DNA from: Nocardia pseudovaccinii NBRC 100343
Lineage (GTDB): Bacteria > Actinomycetota > Actinomycetes > Mycobacteriales > Mycobacteriaceae
Direction: 5' to 3'
NCBI RefSeq assembly: GCF_001613225.1
Contig: NZ_BDBY01000018.1
Location: 1 to 45,315, forward strand
DNA: 45,315 bases
A program made the position numbers and the translations under genes. Positions 25,171 through 32,993 of this stretch are shown in pieces. The notes under the pieces are model-generated. The model was not told the DNA's origin, did not search any database, and saw nothing but the letters and a program-made list of their open reading frames with translations. Position 1 is the stretch's first letter, and each line of letters opens with the position of its first letter.

Positions 25171-25617
25171 CCACCGTGCCGATACGCCAGAACAGCGCAG
25201 CGACGCCGCCAGTCCTATAGCACAGCAGGTGAGAGACGAGAGCGGTTTGCGAATGTTTCCCGCCGTCGCTCGGCGCGACACCTCGCCAGGTAACGCCGGA
25301 TCGCCGTGATGCCAGCGAGCCCCGAGCGCGTCGGCGGCTCGAGGTCGCGCCGTGCCGGGATCGAAGGTCCGCTGCGAGATCGGGTCCGCCGCACGCCATT
25401 ACGCGGCACCCTCGATGAAATCAACCGAATTTGATCATGGAATTCACCGCCGGAATGAAGATCAAATGTGTTACATCGGTATTATTTATCGTTAGCCGAT
25501 TATTAACGGTGATTATTCACACAATGAGAGAGGTGGATTTGCAGATTTCTTCTTCATAACATTTGTGGTGCACGCCGTGATGGCGTCGTTATCCATCTGT
25601 GAAAGGAAGCTCCGTAG
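25171..25617. other. 447-bp intergenic region, AT-rich in its second half
   Basis: No convincing gene. The first half is ordinary GC-rich sequence. The second half (about 25420-25560) is markedly AT-rich for this genome (for example GGTATTATTTATCGTTAGCC) and likely holds the promoter and leader of the secreted-protein gene at 25618. A minimal 11-codon frame at 25525 has no ribosome binding site. I could not fix a -35/-10 pair. Confidence 0.5.
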
Positions 25618-25923
25618 ATGTTCTCTCGCAAGGCCCTGGTCGCCGCCACCACCGTCTCCGCCGCCGCCCTGTTCTTCGGCCCGGTCGCGATGGCCTCCGC
25701 CGCTCCCTCCGCCCCCTCGGCTGGCACCGGCTCCGCTGGCACCGGCTCCGCCTCGGGTTCGGCCGACGGCGGCTCATCCTCGGGTTCGGCCGGCTCGTCC
25801 TCCGGTTCCGCCCTGTTCGACTCGGGCAGCTCCGCCGTCGACCACGGCACCACTGCCATCCTCAACATCATCAATTCGATCACCGGCGCCAGGGACCTGA
25901 CCCAGCCGAAGCCCGCCTCCTGA
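25618..25923 (+). CDS. small secreted Ser/Gly/Ala-rich protein
   Basis: A 101-residue protein with a Sec signal peptide: positively charged start (FSRK), a hydrophobic stretch ALVAATTVSAAALFFGPVA and a likely cleavage after ASA near residue 28. The mature part is low complexity: repeats of GTGSA and SSGSA, with two 15-bp-type repeats in the DNA, then a short non-repetitive tail, STAVDHGTTAILNIINSITG-like, that is presumably the functional end. No Cys is present. ATG 25618 has AAGGAA about nine nt upstream. The long AT-rich upstream region is unusual and may mark regulated or strong expression. Function unknown; cell-surface or matrix roles are only guesses. Confidence 0.8.
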   Translation: MFSRKALVAATTVSAAALFFGPVAMASAAPSAPSAGTGSAGTGSASGSADGGSSSGSAGSSSGSALFDSGSSAVDHGTTAILNIINSITGARDLTQPKPAS

Positions 25924-26280
25924 TTCGGTCTCGGTAGACCACCGCTTCGTCCGAGTCGCCTCTCGAGGCCGGGATTTCCTTCGTGCCGCTACGCTACACA
26001 TCGGCGTGTACGCGCTATTGCAGTGAATTTGCCGGAATCAAACCGTTCATTCGCCGTGTCGAGTAGCCACGGCTGGGTGAACTGTGACTATTCCTTTTGC
26101 CTGCCAACGAGATAGCCCTCCGCGCGGTGCGTGCGGGGCTTCCTTGAACACCGGGTTTCGTGCCGTTCGGAGAACTCGCCGGACGGCCCGAAATTTCCGA
26201 AAGAGTTCGAAACGCAACACATCGTGGAGGGACGCGCGTCCCGCTCAGCGGTATCCGCGCGCTCGCCTGTTGCGGTGCCG
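25924..26280. other. 357-bp convergent intergenic region
   Basis: It separates the secreted-protein gene from the convergent gene ending at 26281. A weak 5-bp hairpin lies just after the first stop (25926-25939) and a 14-bp perfect palindrome, GGGACGCGCGTCCC, at 26229-26242. I see no coding frame that I trust and no intrinsic terminator with a T-run. Confidence 0.45.
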
Positions 26281-26679
26281 TCAATCCGAGTTCCGCACCT
26301 GGGTGCCCAGCACGGTTGTGGGGACACCGTAGGGCAGGAACCGCACGCGACGGCGTTCGTCGGTATTGTCGCGATGCGCACGCAAAGCCTCGAGCTCGCT
26401 CGGAAAAACCTGCTCGACCCTGGCCTCGCTGGCATCATCGATGCTGTAGATGACCCACACTCCACTGTTGGTCTCGCCGGTGGTCTCGCCCTCCGGCTTC
26501 GGTGGCCGCGTGCGCTCCGGCTGAACAAACTGTCCCAGCAGCGACGCCAGGGTACTCCCGCTGGTGCGATCGATGTATTCGCTGGCCTTTCCGAGCAGGT
26601 CACGGAATTCGATCCCCGCCTCTCGCAACGCGCGCTCGAATTCTTCCGGATCGAACCCAAAAGGCCTGTCGGGTGCCAT
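26281..26679 (-). CDS. conserved actinobacterial protein of unknown function
   Basis: A 132-residue soluble protein. The N-terminal half is helical and acidic (FDPEEFERALREAGIEFRDL), followed by a short disordered linker (PERTRPPKPEGETTGETNS) and a compact C-terminal block: VWVIYSIDDASEARVEQVF, ELEALRAHRDNTDERRRVRF and LPYGVP. This C-terminal block looks like a conserved actinobacterial domain, but I cannot name it. The ATG at 26679 has AGGAG seven nt upstream and is preferred over an overlapping GTG at 26682. No partner gene is evident; the neighbours on both sides are on the opposite strand. Confidence 0.75.
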   Translation of the reverse strand: MAPDRPFGFDPEEFERALREAGIEFRDLLGKASEYIDRTSGSTLASLLGQFVQPERTRPPKPEGETTGETNSGVWVIYSIDDASEARVEQVFPSELEALRAHRDNTDERRRVRFLPYGVPTTVLGTQVRNSD

Positions 26680-26867
26680 CACATTGCTCCTGGAGTCGAC
26701 TTCGGCGCTACGCCTTCAGTGTCCTCGCGTAATTCCGACTTCGCCACGTCCGGCGATGATCACCGCGCGACGCGGCGAACTCGTCCCACCGGATCGGCTG
26801 TACCAGGCCGTGTGTTCGAGGTCGCACGGATTTGCTTCGGCACGCCCGCATTATCGCCCGCGCTCCG

Positions 26868-26873
26868 TAGACT
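26868..26873 (+). promoter_or_regulatory. -10 box of the PPOX-type gene
   Basis: TAGACT ends 6 nt before the GTG at 26880, with no Shine-Dalgarno sequence, fitting a leaderless transcript. Confidence 0.45.
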
Positions 26874-26879
26874 TCGGCC

Positions 26880-27323
26880 GTGACCGATATCGCGGACTTC
26901 GCTCGGCTGATCGCCGGTGATCGTGGCCTTTGCGTCGTCTCGACGTCGCGGGCCGATGGCACTGTTCAGTCCTCGCTCGTCAACGCAGGAGTGTTGGCGC
27001 ACCCGCGGACCGGTGAGCCCGTAGTGGGCATGGTGATCCGCGGTGGTACACGCAAATTGGACAACCTCCGTGTTCGGGCGCGGATGACGGTTGTCGTCCG
27101 TGTCGGGTGGGTGTGGGCGACTGTTGAGGGATCGGTGTGGATCGCCGGTCCCGACGACCCGGTGCCGGACATCGACGCCGAACGGCTGCGGCAGTTGCTG
27201 CGGGAGGTTTTCACTGCGGCGGGTGGCACCCACGACGACTGGGACGAATATGACCGGGTCATGGCTGCCGAGCGCCGCGCAGTCGTTCTCGTCGTCCCGG
27301 ATCGCATCTACGGCAACGGCTGA
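26880..27323 (+). CDS. PPOX-class, probably F420-dependent, oxidoreductase
   Basis: A 147-residue split-beta-barrel flavin/deazaflavin-binding protein of the PPOX (pyridoxamine-phosphate-oxidase-like) group; in actinobacteria such short members are commonly F420-dependent. Visible are FARLIAGDRGLCVVSTSRADGTVQ at the N-terminus, the strand VNAGVLAHPRTGEPVVGMV, GGTRKLDNLRVRARMTVVVR and WVWATVEGSVWIAGP. The substrate is unknown. GTG 26880 sits 6 nt behind a TAGACT -10 box. The stop is 4 bp from the convergent beta-propeller gene. Cofactor preference (F420 versus FMN) is inference from genus and size. Confidence 0.88.
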   Translation: MTDIADFARLIAGDRGLCVVSTSRADGTVQSSLVNAGVLAHPRTGEPVVGMVIRGGTRKLDNLRVRARMTVVVRVGWVWATVEGSVWIAGPDDPVPDIDAERLRQLLREVFTAAGGTHDDWDEYDRVMAAERRAVVLVVPDRIYGNG

Positions 27324-27327
27324 GGCG

Positions 27328-28242
27328 CTATCCGCTGCCGCCGCGGTAGATAGTCGGCATGGAGCCCAGGTCGGCGAAGTTGAGCTTGTTCTGGCCGTCG
27401 GTGCCGAACCAGGCGACGTAGGTGATCCCGTTGACGGTCGCGACCGCGGGTGGCCACGGGCTGGTATCGGCGAATTTCCACCGCTGCGCTTGCCCCTCGT
27501 TCAGGTTGTCGATATCGAAGAGCATGTAGATATTGGTGTTCTTGCCGGTGTAGCCCGCCACGTAGCGGCCGGCGAGGGTGAAAAGGTTCGGGCCACCGAT
27601 GAGCCGATCGCTGAAGGTGGCCCGACCGGGCGGGACATTGACGCCGATGTAGCGCGCGTTCAGATTGTTCGCGCTGTCCATACCCGTCCATGCCAGGAGC
27701 ACCCCCTTGGCCGGATGGATCACCAGCCCCGGAGTATCCACGCTTTGCTCGGCGGGTTCCGGGGTCATCCCGTAATAACTGAACGGTGGATTCTGCGATT
27801 TGACCGCGCTGAGTACCAGGTTGCGCTGTGCGGTGTAGCTCAACCACAGTGAGACGTTGTCGGACTGCATCGCAGGCCCGCCGATCGATGGCTCCAGCCA
27901 CTCGCGTCGATCCTGGTAGTCGACGCCATTGTTCGACCACGCGAGCCACATCCGACCGTCGGTGCGCGTATAGCCGAGGTAGAGCAGCCCGGTGTGGGCA
28001 TGCGAAGCCAACGCTGGGCGCTGCAGGCTGAAGTCCGACGGCAATGGCTTCGCATTGACAACTCCGTCGGCTTCCATCCCCGACGCTACATACATGGTGC
28101 CGCTCTGTGTCGCCCACACCAGTACCAACTTGTTGTTGTATACCGTCAACGCGGGCGCGGCTGTCGGCTGATCAGACGGCCACAGTGTGCGTCCTGTGAA
28201 CATGAGTTCCCCCAATACATTTCCGGAGTCCGAACCACTCAT
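27328..28242 (-). CDS. beta-propeller-like protein, no export signal
   Basis: A 304-residue protein built from repeated strands with about five or six similar units, each holding a pattern such as PALTVYNNKLVLVWATQSGTMYVAS, RPALASHAHTGLLYLGYTRTDG, PGLVIHPAKGVLLAWTG and PAVATVNGITYVAWFGTDGQNKL. This is typical of sialidase-like or related beta-propellers, but no Asp-box series or catalytic set could be recognised. No signal peptide is visible after ATG 28242, and the ribosome binding site is weak; an in-frame ATG at 28203 is an alternative start. Function unknown. It is divergent from the acidic protein gene, separated by 475 bp. Confidence 0.75.
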   Translation of the reverse strand: MSGSDSGNVLGELMFTGRTLWPSDQPTAAPALTVYNNKLVLVWATQSGTMYVASGMEADGVVNAKPLPSDFSLQRPALASHAHTGLLYLGYTRTDGRMWLAWSNNGVDYQDRREWLEPSIGGPAMQSDNVSLWLSYTAQRNLVLSAVKSQNPPFSYYGMTPEPAEQSVDTPGLVIHPAKGVLLAWTGMDSANNLNARYIGVNVPPGRATFSDRLIGGPNLFTLAGRYVAGYTGKNTNIYMLFDIDNLNEGQAQRWKFADTSPWPPAVATVNGITYVAWFGTDGQNKLNFADLGSMPTIYRGGSG

Positions 28243-28717
28243 GGGGCAGCGTAGGTTCCGCTGCGTGCGAAGTCAGGATTTCGTGTCGGCCAGCGGACCG
28301 CATTCATGGAGAGAGCGGTCGACATCGGCAATCCGCACCGTCGGTGCGGTCGGCGAGCAGCAGCGCCGTCGCTCGGACTATTCGGTCGAGCACGACCTTG
28401 CGGCTTGCAGGGTTGACCATGATCGGGTGCGGCCAGTTCGCGCCGACCGAACTTTCCTTGACACAGCAACATTTCAGCATCATCGGTTTAGGTGAGTCGT
28501 GCGTGTGTGGTCGCGTGACAAGACGCGCCCGCACGGAACAAGCCAGCACGACGTCACCGGCATTTCGGGTCACAGATTGGTGTCGACTGTGTACTTCTGC
28601 TGAATTGCGTACCAGCACCGCCGGATTCGGAGGCAGCAACCTCGATCCCGTGCGACGCTGTAGGCCCCCGAGGCTCGAGCCGGGGAACTATCGCAGTGTT
28701 CGAAAGGGCAGACAATT
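28243..28717. other. 475-bp divergent intergenic region
   Basis: It separates the beta-propeller gene from the acidic-protein gene. A 7-bp hairpin (CCGCACC-gtc-GGTGCGG, 28333-28349) is the only structure noticed, and it has no T-run. No reading frame here has convincing codon use. It probably contains both promoters, but I could not assign -10 boxes. Confidence 0.45.
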
Positions 28718-31423
28718 ATGACAACGACCGACGACCGGGCGCACACCACCGACGACGCCGAGGAGGAGACGACAGCTACCGACGGCGAGGTGGCGGTGAC
28801 CGAGCCGGAAACGGCCACTTTGGCCGAGGTCGAAGTGCCCGCAGCGGGCGAAACCGCGCTCGCTGGGGATGAAACGGCGGCTGAGAGCGAAGCGGCGGAT
28901 GCTGAAGCTGAAGCAGCCCAGGAGATTACGGTCTCGGTTGCCGAGCACGATTCGGCAGCCGAGCGGGAGCCCGCAGCTGCGACCGAGGGTACCGAAGCGC
29001 CGCAGGTCGAATCCGCATTTGCTGAGAGTGAACTGGCGGAGGGTGAGACCGTTGCCGACGCCGAGGCGGAACCCGTAGCTGAGGCACCCGAGGCCAGTGA
29101 ATCCTCCGCCGAGAGCGATCTGGTTGCCGAGGGTGAGGTGGTCACCGAAACCGCGGCAACCGAGGGTGAGGCAGCCGAAGACGAGTCCACAGCCGAAGAC
29201 GAAGTGCCGCAACCCGACTCGACAGACGAGGCCGGAGACGAGGTTACCGACTCGGAAACGGAGGCGACCGCCGACGAGGGCGCAGCCGCCGAGGCTCAAC
29301 CTGAAGCTGAGGCCGAAGCTGCGGCGTCGGTGGCGGAAGCCGAGGGTGAGGCAGCCGCCGAAGATGAAGTGCCGCAACCTGACTCGACAGACGAGGCTGG
29401 AGTCGAGGCTGCCGACTCGGTCCAGGAAACGGCGGCGGCCGAAGACGAAGCCATCGCCGAGGCTCAACCTGACGCTGAGGCCGAAGCTGCGGGGCCGGTC
29501 GCGGAAGCCGATGCTGTTGCCGACGAGGCTGAAGCTGAAACAGCAGGCGAAGATGAAGTGCCCCAAGTCGAGGCCGCGGATGCGGCTGAGGAAACGGCGG
29601 CGGTGGACGCCGAAGACGAAGTCGCTGCCGAGAGTGAAGCCGACGACGCCCAACCTGACGCTGAAGGATCAGCCGACGGTGCGGAGTCGGTCGCGGAGGC
29701 CGCTGTCGCTGCTGCGACTGAGGCCGAAGCAGTCGCCGAAGGTGAAGTGCCGGAAGCCGAACCGTCAGTTGAAGCCGAGATCACGGGGAACGCGGACACC
29801 GGCGAAGGCGGAGTGACGGTGGCCGACGAGGAGATTGTCAGTGCCCCCGGCGAGGTAGCTGAAAGCGGTGCGGACGTCACGACCGAAACACCGGCCGAGA
29901 CGGACGTCACCGCGGAAGACGGCGATGCGGTAGTCGCCGAGGTGGAACCGACCGTTGCGGAGGATGCGGCGGCCGAAGAGGAGCAGGTCGCTGCGGCGGA
30001 GGTGGTCGCTGGAAGCGAGGCACCCGCACACGGCGAGAAGGCGCCCGAGGCTGAAGCAGTTGTGGGCGCAGCCGACGAAGAACATGCGGCCCCCATCCCC
30101 GAGGCGGAAGCGTCCGACGTAACAGAGCTGGCGGACGAGGCAGCCGTGGCGGAGTCACCCGATGCCCAAGCCGCCGGGGTCTTCGAAGCGGTTGAACAGG
30201 GACAGGTAGCAACCGAGGGTGAGCCACCAGCGGCGGCCGAAGCCGAAGCGGAATCTGCCGCAGTTGGTGTGGAAGCGGACGAATACGCAGCAGCAGCTGA
30301 CGACGAGGAGACCGAAGCCTCCGCCGAGGCGGTCGCTGCCGAAACCGACGCACCAACCGAGGACCACACGGTGGCCGAGGTCGGTGACATCGCGGTAGCT
30401 GAAGAAGAGAGCGTGACCCAGTCCCCCGAAGTGGAATTCGCCGCCGAAGCAGACGCGATAGCCGAGGAAGAACCCGCGGTCGCGGAGACACCAGAACCAG
30501 AAGCCGAACCCGTGGCCGAGACCGAACCGGTGACCGAGGAAGAGCCCGCGGTTGCGGAGACACCAGAACCAGAGACCGAACCGGCGGCTGAGGCTGAACC
30601 CGAAGCGGAATCTGCCGCAGTGGGCGTGGAAACGGACGAATACGCAGCAGCTGACGACGAGGAGACCAAAGCCTCCGCCGACGTCGCCACTGCCGAAACC
30701 GGCGCACCAACCGAGGACCACACGGTGGCCGAGGTCGGTGACATCGCGGTAGCTGAAGAAGCGAGCGCGGCCCAGTCCCCCGAAGTGGAATTCGCCGCCG
30801 AAGCAGACGCGATAGCCGAGGAAGAGCCCGCAGTCGCGGAGACACCAGAACCAGAAGCCGAACCCGTGGCCGAGACCGAACCGGTGAGCGAGGAAGAGCC
30901 CGCCGTTACGGAGACACCAGAACCAGAGACCGAACCGATGGCTGAGGCTGAACCGGTGACCGAGACCGAGCCCGAGGCAGAGGTCGGGGTTGCGGAACGT
31001 GAAGAGGCAGCCGCGGGCGAAACCATTAGTGAGGTCGAGCAAGAAGCTGAGGACGCGGGCAGTCCCACCGAGAGTGACGTAGCCGAAGATGCGATAGCGA
31101 CCGACGTCGAGACAGGCGTCGAGTCCGAAGAGGAAGTGGGATTGGTGGCGGTCGGAACAGAGGATCTGGTGACCTATTCGAGTTCAGTCGTCCTGGCCAC
31201 CGAGAAACCGGCATCCGCCGGTGAGGGTGCAGCGGCGAGAATCAGCGATCATGCGGCGATCATCAGCGATCAGGCGAGGATCATCGCGAAACTTCGGCGA
31301 AGGGTGACGGTTCTCGAAACCATGATCAAAGCGCAGGAGGCCCAAGCCCACTCGCTGGTCGGACTCGCGACAACCTACAAGAACGAATTGTCCAGTCTCG
31401 CAGCAGATCTCATGGATCTCTGA
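28718..31423 (+). CDS. 901-residue acidic Glu/Ala-rich repetitive protein with C-terminal coiled coil
   Basis: A very acidic, low-complexity protein: the first ~810 residues are almost only Glu, Ala, Val, Asp, Thr, Pro and Ser, with scarcely any basic or aromatic residue, so it should be disordered and highly negative. Related repeat units recur (DEVPQPDSTDEAG at 29201 and 29366, a variant at 29555), and a 357-bp tandem duplication lies at 30248-30961. The last ~90 residues differ: VTYSSSVVLATEKP, then a coiled-coil-like ISDHAAIISDQARIIAKLRR and VTVLETMIKAQEAQAHSLVGL, ending DLMDL. No signal peptide or membrane segment is seen. AAAGGG lies about nine nt before ATG 28718. I do not recognise the family; a C-terminal oligomerisation or docking module with a long polyanionic arm is the plainest reading. 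Confidence 0.85.
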   Translation: MTTTDDRAHTTDDAEEETTATDGEVAVTEPETATLAEVEVPAAGETALAGDETAAESEAADAEAEAAQEITVSVAEHDSAAEREPAAATEGTEAPQVESAFAESELAEGETVADAEAEPVAEAPEASESSAESDLVAEGEVVTETAATEGEAAEDESTAEDEVPQPDSTDEAGDEVTDSETEATADEGAAAEAQPEAEAEAAASVAEAEGEAAAEDEVPQPDSTDEAGVEAADSVQETAAAEDEAIAEAQPDAEAEAAGPVAEADAVADEAEAETAGEDEVPQVEAADAAEETAAVDAEDEVAAESEADDAQPDAEGSADGAESVAEAAVAAATEAEAVAEGEVPEAEPSVEAEITGNADTGEGGVTVADEEIVSAPGEVAESGADVTTETPAETDVTAEDGDAVVAEVEPTVAEDAAAEEEQVAAAEVVAGSEAPAHGEKAPEAEAVVGAADEEHAAPIPEAEASDVTELADEAAVAESPDAQAAGVFEAVEQGQVATEGEPPAAAEAEAESAAVGVEADEYAAAADDEETEASAEAVAAETDAPTEDHTVAEVGDIAVAEEESVTQSPEVEFAAEADAIAEEEPAVAETPEPEAEPVAETEPVTEEEPAVAETPEPETEPAAEAEPEAESAAVGVETDEYAAADDEETKASADVATAETGAPTEDHTVAEVGDIAVAEEASAAQSPEVEFAAEADAIAEEEPAVAETPEPEAEPVAETEPVSEEEPAVTETPEPETEPMAEAEPVTETEPEAEVGVAEREEAAAGETISEVEQEAEDAGSPTESDVAEDAIATDVETGVESEEEVGLVAVGTEDLVTYSSSVVLATEKPASAGEGAAARISDHAAIISDQARIIAKLRRRVTVLETMIKAQEAQAHSLVGLATTYKNELSSLAADLMDL
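30248..30961 (+). repeat. 357-bp tandem duplication inside the acidic-protein gene
   Basis: Two adjacent copies, starting at 30248 and 30605 (both GCGGAATCTGCCGCAGT), keep the reading frame and encode 119 residues each. They share long identical stretches such as the coding sequence for EDHTVAEVGDIAVAEE and SPEVEFAAEADAIAEEEPAV, with scattered substitutions and small in-frame indels. A recent unequal-crossover duplication is likely. Confidence 0.9.
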
Positions 31424-31716
31424 CCTGCCACCACGAAAACACCGGGAAGCGCCTGCACGCTGTAGAGCCCACGGCGCTTCTCGGCCGATCCGGCGAGGGA
31501 CAACACGATCTCCGCGCACACCACGATCAGGTGCGCGGCCGCCACCGAAGTGACATCGGCGGTGCCGATGAACACGGGATCACGGGCACGAATCGATGCC
31601 AGGCCGCGCACGTAGTGGTCGAACTCTTCCGGACACAGTTCGACACGAAAGCCGTTGCACTGCAACGGCTTTCGCTCGTCTTCCGGCAGGGACCCGGCAC
31701 GATCGGAACCGGTCAC
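31375..31716 (-). CDS. small protein of unknown function overlapping the acidic-protein gene
   Basis: A 113-residue frame with strong high-GC codon use from its GTG start at 31716. Recognisable stretches are PLQCNGFRVELCPEEFDHYVRGL, RARDPVFIGTADVTSVAAAHLIVV and a last strand GLYSVQALPGVFVVAGQ. I do not recognise the family; it looks soluble. Its last 17 codons overlap the 3' end of the acidic-protein gene (31375-31423), and codon use weakens there, so the original end may have been near GQR. No good ribosome binding site is seen. A 14-bp perfect inverted repeat (31646-31674) lies inside the frame. Existence as a gene is likely but not certain. Confidence 0.6.
   Translation of the reverse strand: MTGSDRAGSLPEDERKPLQCNGFRVELCPEEFDHYVRGLASIRARDPVFIGTADVTSVAAAHLIVVCAEIVLSLAGSAEKRRGLYSVQALPGVFVVAGQRSMRSAARLDNSFL
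31646..31674. repeat. 14-bp perfect inverted repeat with one-base centre
   Basis: CGAAAGCCGTTGCA, a single C, then the exact reverse complement. It lies within a probable coding frame (31375-31716) and about 220 bp past the stop of the acidic-protein gene. No T-run follows. It could act as a terminator-like hairpin for the plus strand or be a chance result of coding constraint. Confidence 0.65.
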
Positions 31717-31855
31717 CGAATCGGACCCGCCAGCGCGATCATCAGCACCGGGCTGCCCGAACCGGCGTCCCGCATACGGCAGCAGCCTCGATTCCCCTTG
31801 CGCGCGGATCAGCCGAGTTCGAACGACCGACTTCCCATATTCATACGCACATGCT

Positions 31856-31861
31856 TACTAT
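31856..31861 (+). promoter_or_regulatory. -10 box with repeats at a leaderless start
   Basis: TACTAT ends 6 nt before the ATG at 31868. Around it, the 15-bp sequence GCACATGCTTACTAT (31846-31860) recurs with one change at 31864-31878, across the start codon. The region is AT-rich for this genome, and no Shine-Dalgarno sequence is present. Confidence 0.5.
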
Positions 31862-31867
31862 ATGCAC

Positions 31868-32308
31868 ATGCGTACTATCGACATTCCCGAACAGCCATTC
31901 GCGGACGGCATCGTGCTCATGCCGTGGAAACCCGGTCCGCGCCACGACATTTCCGGGCGTGTGTTCGTCAGCGTGACCGACTTCCTGGCCCGGTCCGAGG
32001 AGGAAGTCCGCAGCATCTACGAGATCGGGCTCGAACTGGGCAACACCTGGCCGGTCATGCAGGGCGCGGTGGGCCTGTGGCTGTGGGGCAGGCCCACCGC
32101 CCGGCGCGGCGGATCCATCACGGTGTGGGAATCCGAACAGGACATGCGCCGATTCGTACGATGGCCGGTGCACGCCAAGATCGTGCGGGCCTGGCGCGGC
32201 AAGGTGGGCATCGGCACCGACTCGTGGCAGGCCGACCACTTCGAACCGCGACAGGTACTGGAACGCGCGCGGAACACACTCGAACTTCCACATCGCAACG
32301 CCGCATAA
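31868..32308 (+). CDS. ABM-like (dimeric alpha-beta barrel) protein
   Basis: A 146-residue soluble protein without a family name I can give with certainty. Its pattern, MPWKPGPRHDISGRVFVSVTDFL, a helix EEVRSIYEIGLEL, then GAVGLWLWGRPTARRGGSITVWESEQDMRRFVRWPVH, is that of small ferredoxin-like monooxygenase/haem-oxygenase-like proteins of the antibiotic-biosynthesis-monooxygenase (ABM) superfamily, where two subunits form a barrel. No metal or catalytic residue can be named. ATG 31868 is chosen because of the TACTAT box 6 nt upstream; an in-frame ATG at 31862 is possible. The next gene, a convergent nitroreductase, ends 254 bp further on, in a gap with nothing recognisable. Confidence 0.7.
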   Translation: MRTIDIPEQPFADGIVLMPWKPGPRHDISGRVFVSVTDFLARSEEEVRSIYEIGLELGNTWPVMQGAVGLWLWGRPTARRGGSITVWESEQDMRRFVRWPVHAKIVRAWRGKVGIGTDSWQADHFEPRQVLERARNTLELPHRNAA

Positions 32309-32562
32309 CCCCGATTGAAACAACCGCCGTACCGCAGGCCCCTATCAGCCGCGTTCGTAGGTGCCGGTCAGGTCCATGCGCCCGAACGCGAAACCCGAGT
32401 CACCGATGACGCAAGGCCTGACCACACGCAAGCCGACGCGTCACAACCCGATCGCCCCGAATGGCCCTCGCTACAAGCAACACCGAGCGCCGACCAGACG
32501 TGAGAGCGCTGCGCGCAATTACAACGCGGGAATGCATGCACGCAGGTGGCGCTCGACCCGCG

Positions 32563-32940
32563 CTACGCCGGATGCGCCTGCAGATAGTCCGTCGCCGACA
32601 TCACCTTCAGCGCCTGCCGAACGCCGAGTGGCGCCCACGCTGCCGACGCATCGTGCACAACCACCGGATCGATGAGCAGCACGACGGCACCCCTGGCCTC
32701 GAGCTCGAAACCGCCCGCGGCCGTGATGTTTTTGACCCAGTCGACATCGCGGCCGTAGGTGAGCGCGATCCGGTACACACCGTCGTTTTCGAACGCCCAC
32801 ACCGGAGTTCTATAGGCCCGCCCGGATTTTCGTCCCTTGTGGACGACCATGCTCATCGGTGGCACTTTCCCGGCCAACCGGCCGAGGATCGGGTTCGTCA
32901 CGTGCCGGTTCATTTTCGCCAGTGTGCGCGGAAGCACCAT
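32563..32940 (-). CDS. deazaflavin (F420)-dependent nitroreductase family protein
   Basis: A 125-residue protein of the Ddn/DUF385 split-barrel group, which in actinobacteria uses reduced F420 to reduce quinones or other substrates. The signature is clear: NRHVTNPILGRLAGKVPPMS, VVHKGRKSGRAYRTPVWAF, YRIALTYGRDVDWVKNITAAGGFEL, and a final VMSATDYLQAHPA. The size fits this family. ATG 32940 has GAGAGAGG upstream, and only 53 bp separate it from the divergent Nudix gene. Substrate unknown. Confidence 0.9.
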   Translation of the reverse strand: MVLPRTLAKMNRHVTNPILGRLAGKVPPMSMVVHKGRKSGRAYRTPVWAFENDGVYRIALTYGRDVDWVKNITAAGGFELEARGAVVLLIDPVVVHDASAAWAPLGVRQALKVMSATDYLQAHPA

Positions 32941-32981
32941 CTGGGGCGGTCCTCTCTCAGAGTGGCGTGCGGAGATCAGGT

Positions 32982-32987
32982 TACTCT
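32982..32987 (+). promoter_or_regulatory. -10 box of the second Nudix gene
   Basis: TACTCT ends 6 nt before the GTG at 32994, and there is no Shine-Dalgarno sequence at the right distance, so a leaderless start is likely. Confidence 0.45.
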
Positions 32988-32993
32988 CGACCG

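Noticed and set aside
25215..25424. Arg-rich minus-strand frame resembling a possible transposase fragment
   Set aside because: No catalytic motif, inverted repeat or known family pattern could be found.
26229..26242. 14-bp palindrome GGGACGCGCGTCCC as an operator
   Set aside because: It lies in a convergent region away from any start, has no loop for a terminator, and short GC palindromes are expected by chance in such GC-rich DNA.
28333..28349. 7-bp hairpin as a terminator
   Set aside because: It lies between two divergent genes, has no T-run and is short.
28688..31068. Very long minus-strand open frames opposite the acidic-protein gene (for example 29464-31068)
   Set aside because: They arise because GAG/GCC-rich codons cannot give stops on the opposite strand; their products are Ser/Ala- or Arg/Pro-rich low complexity with no domain, while the plus frame has a distinct structured tail and a ribosome binding site.
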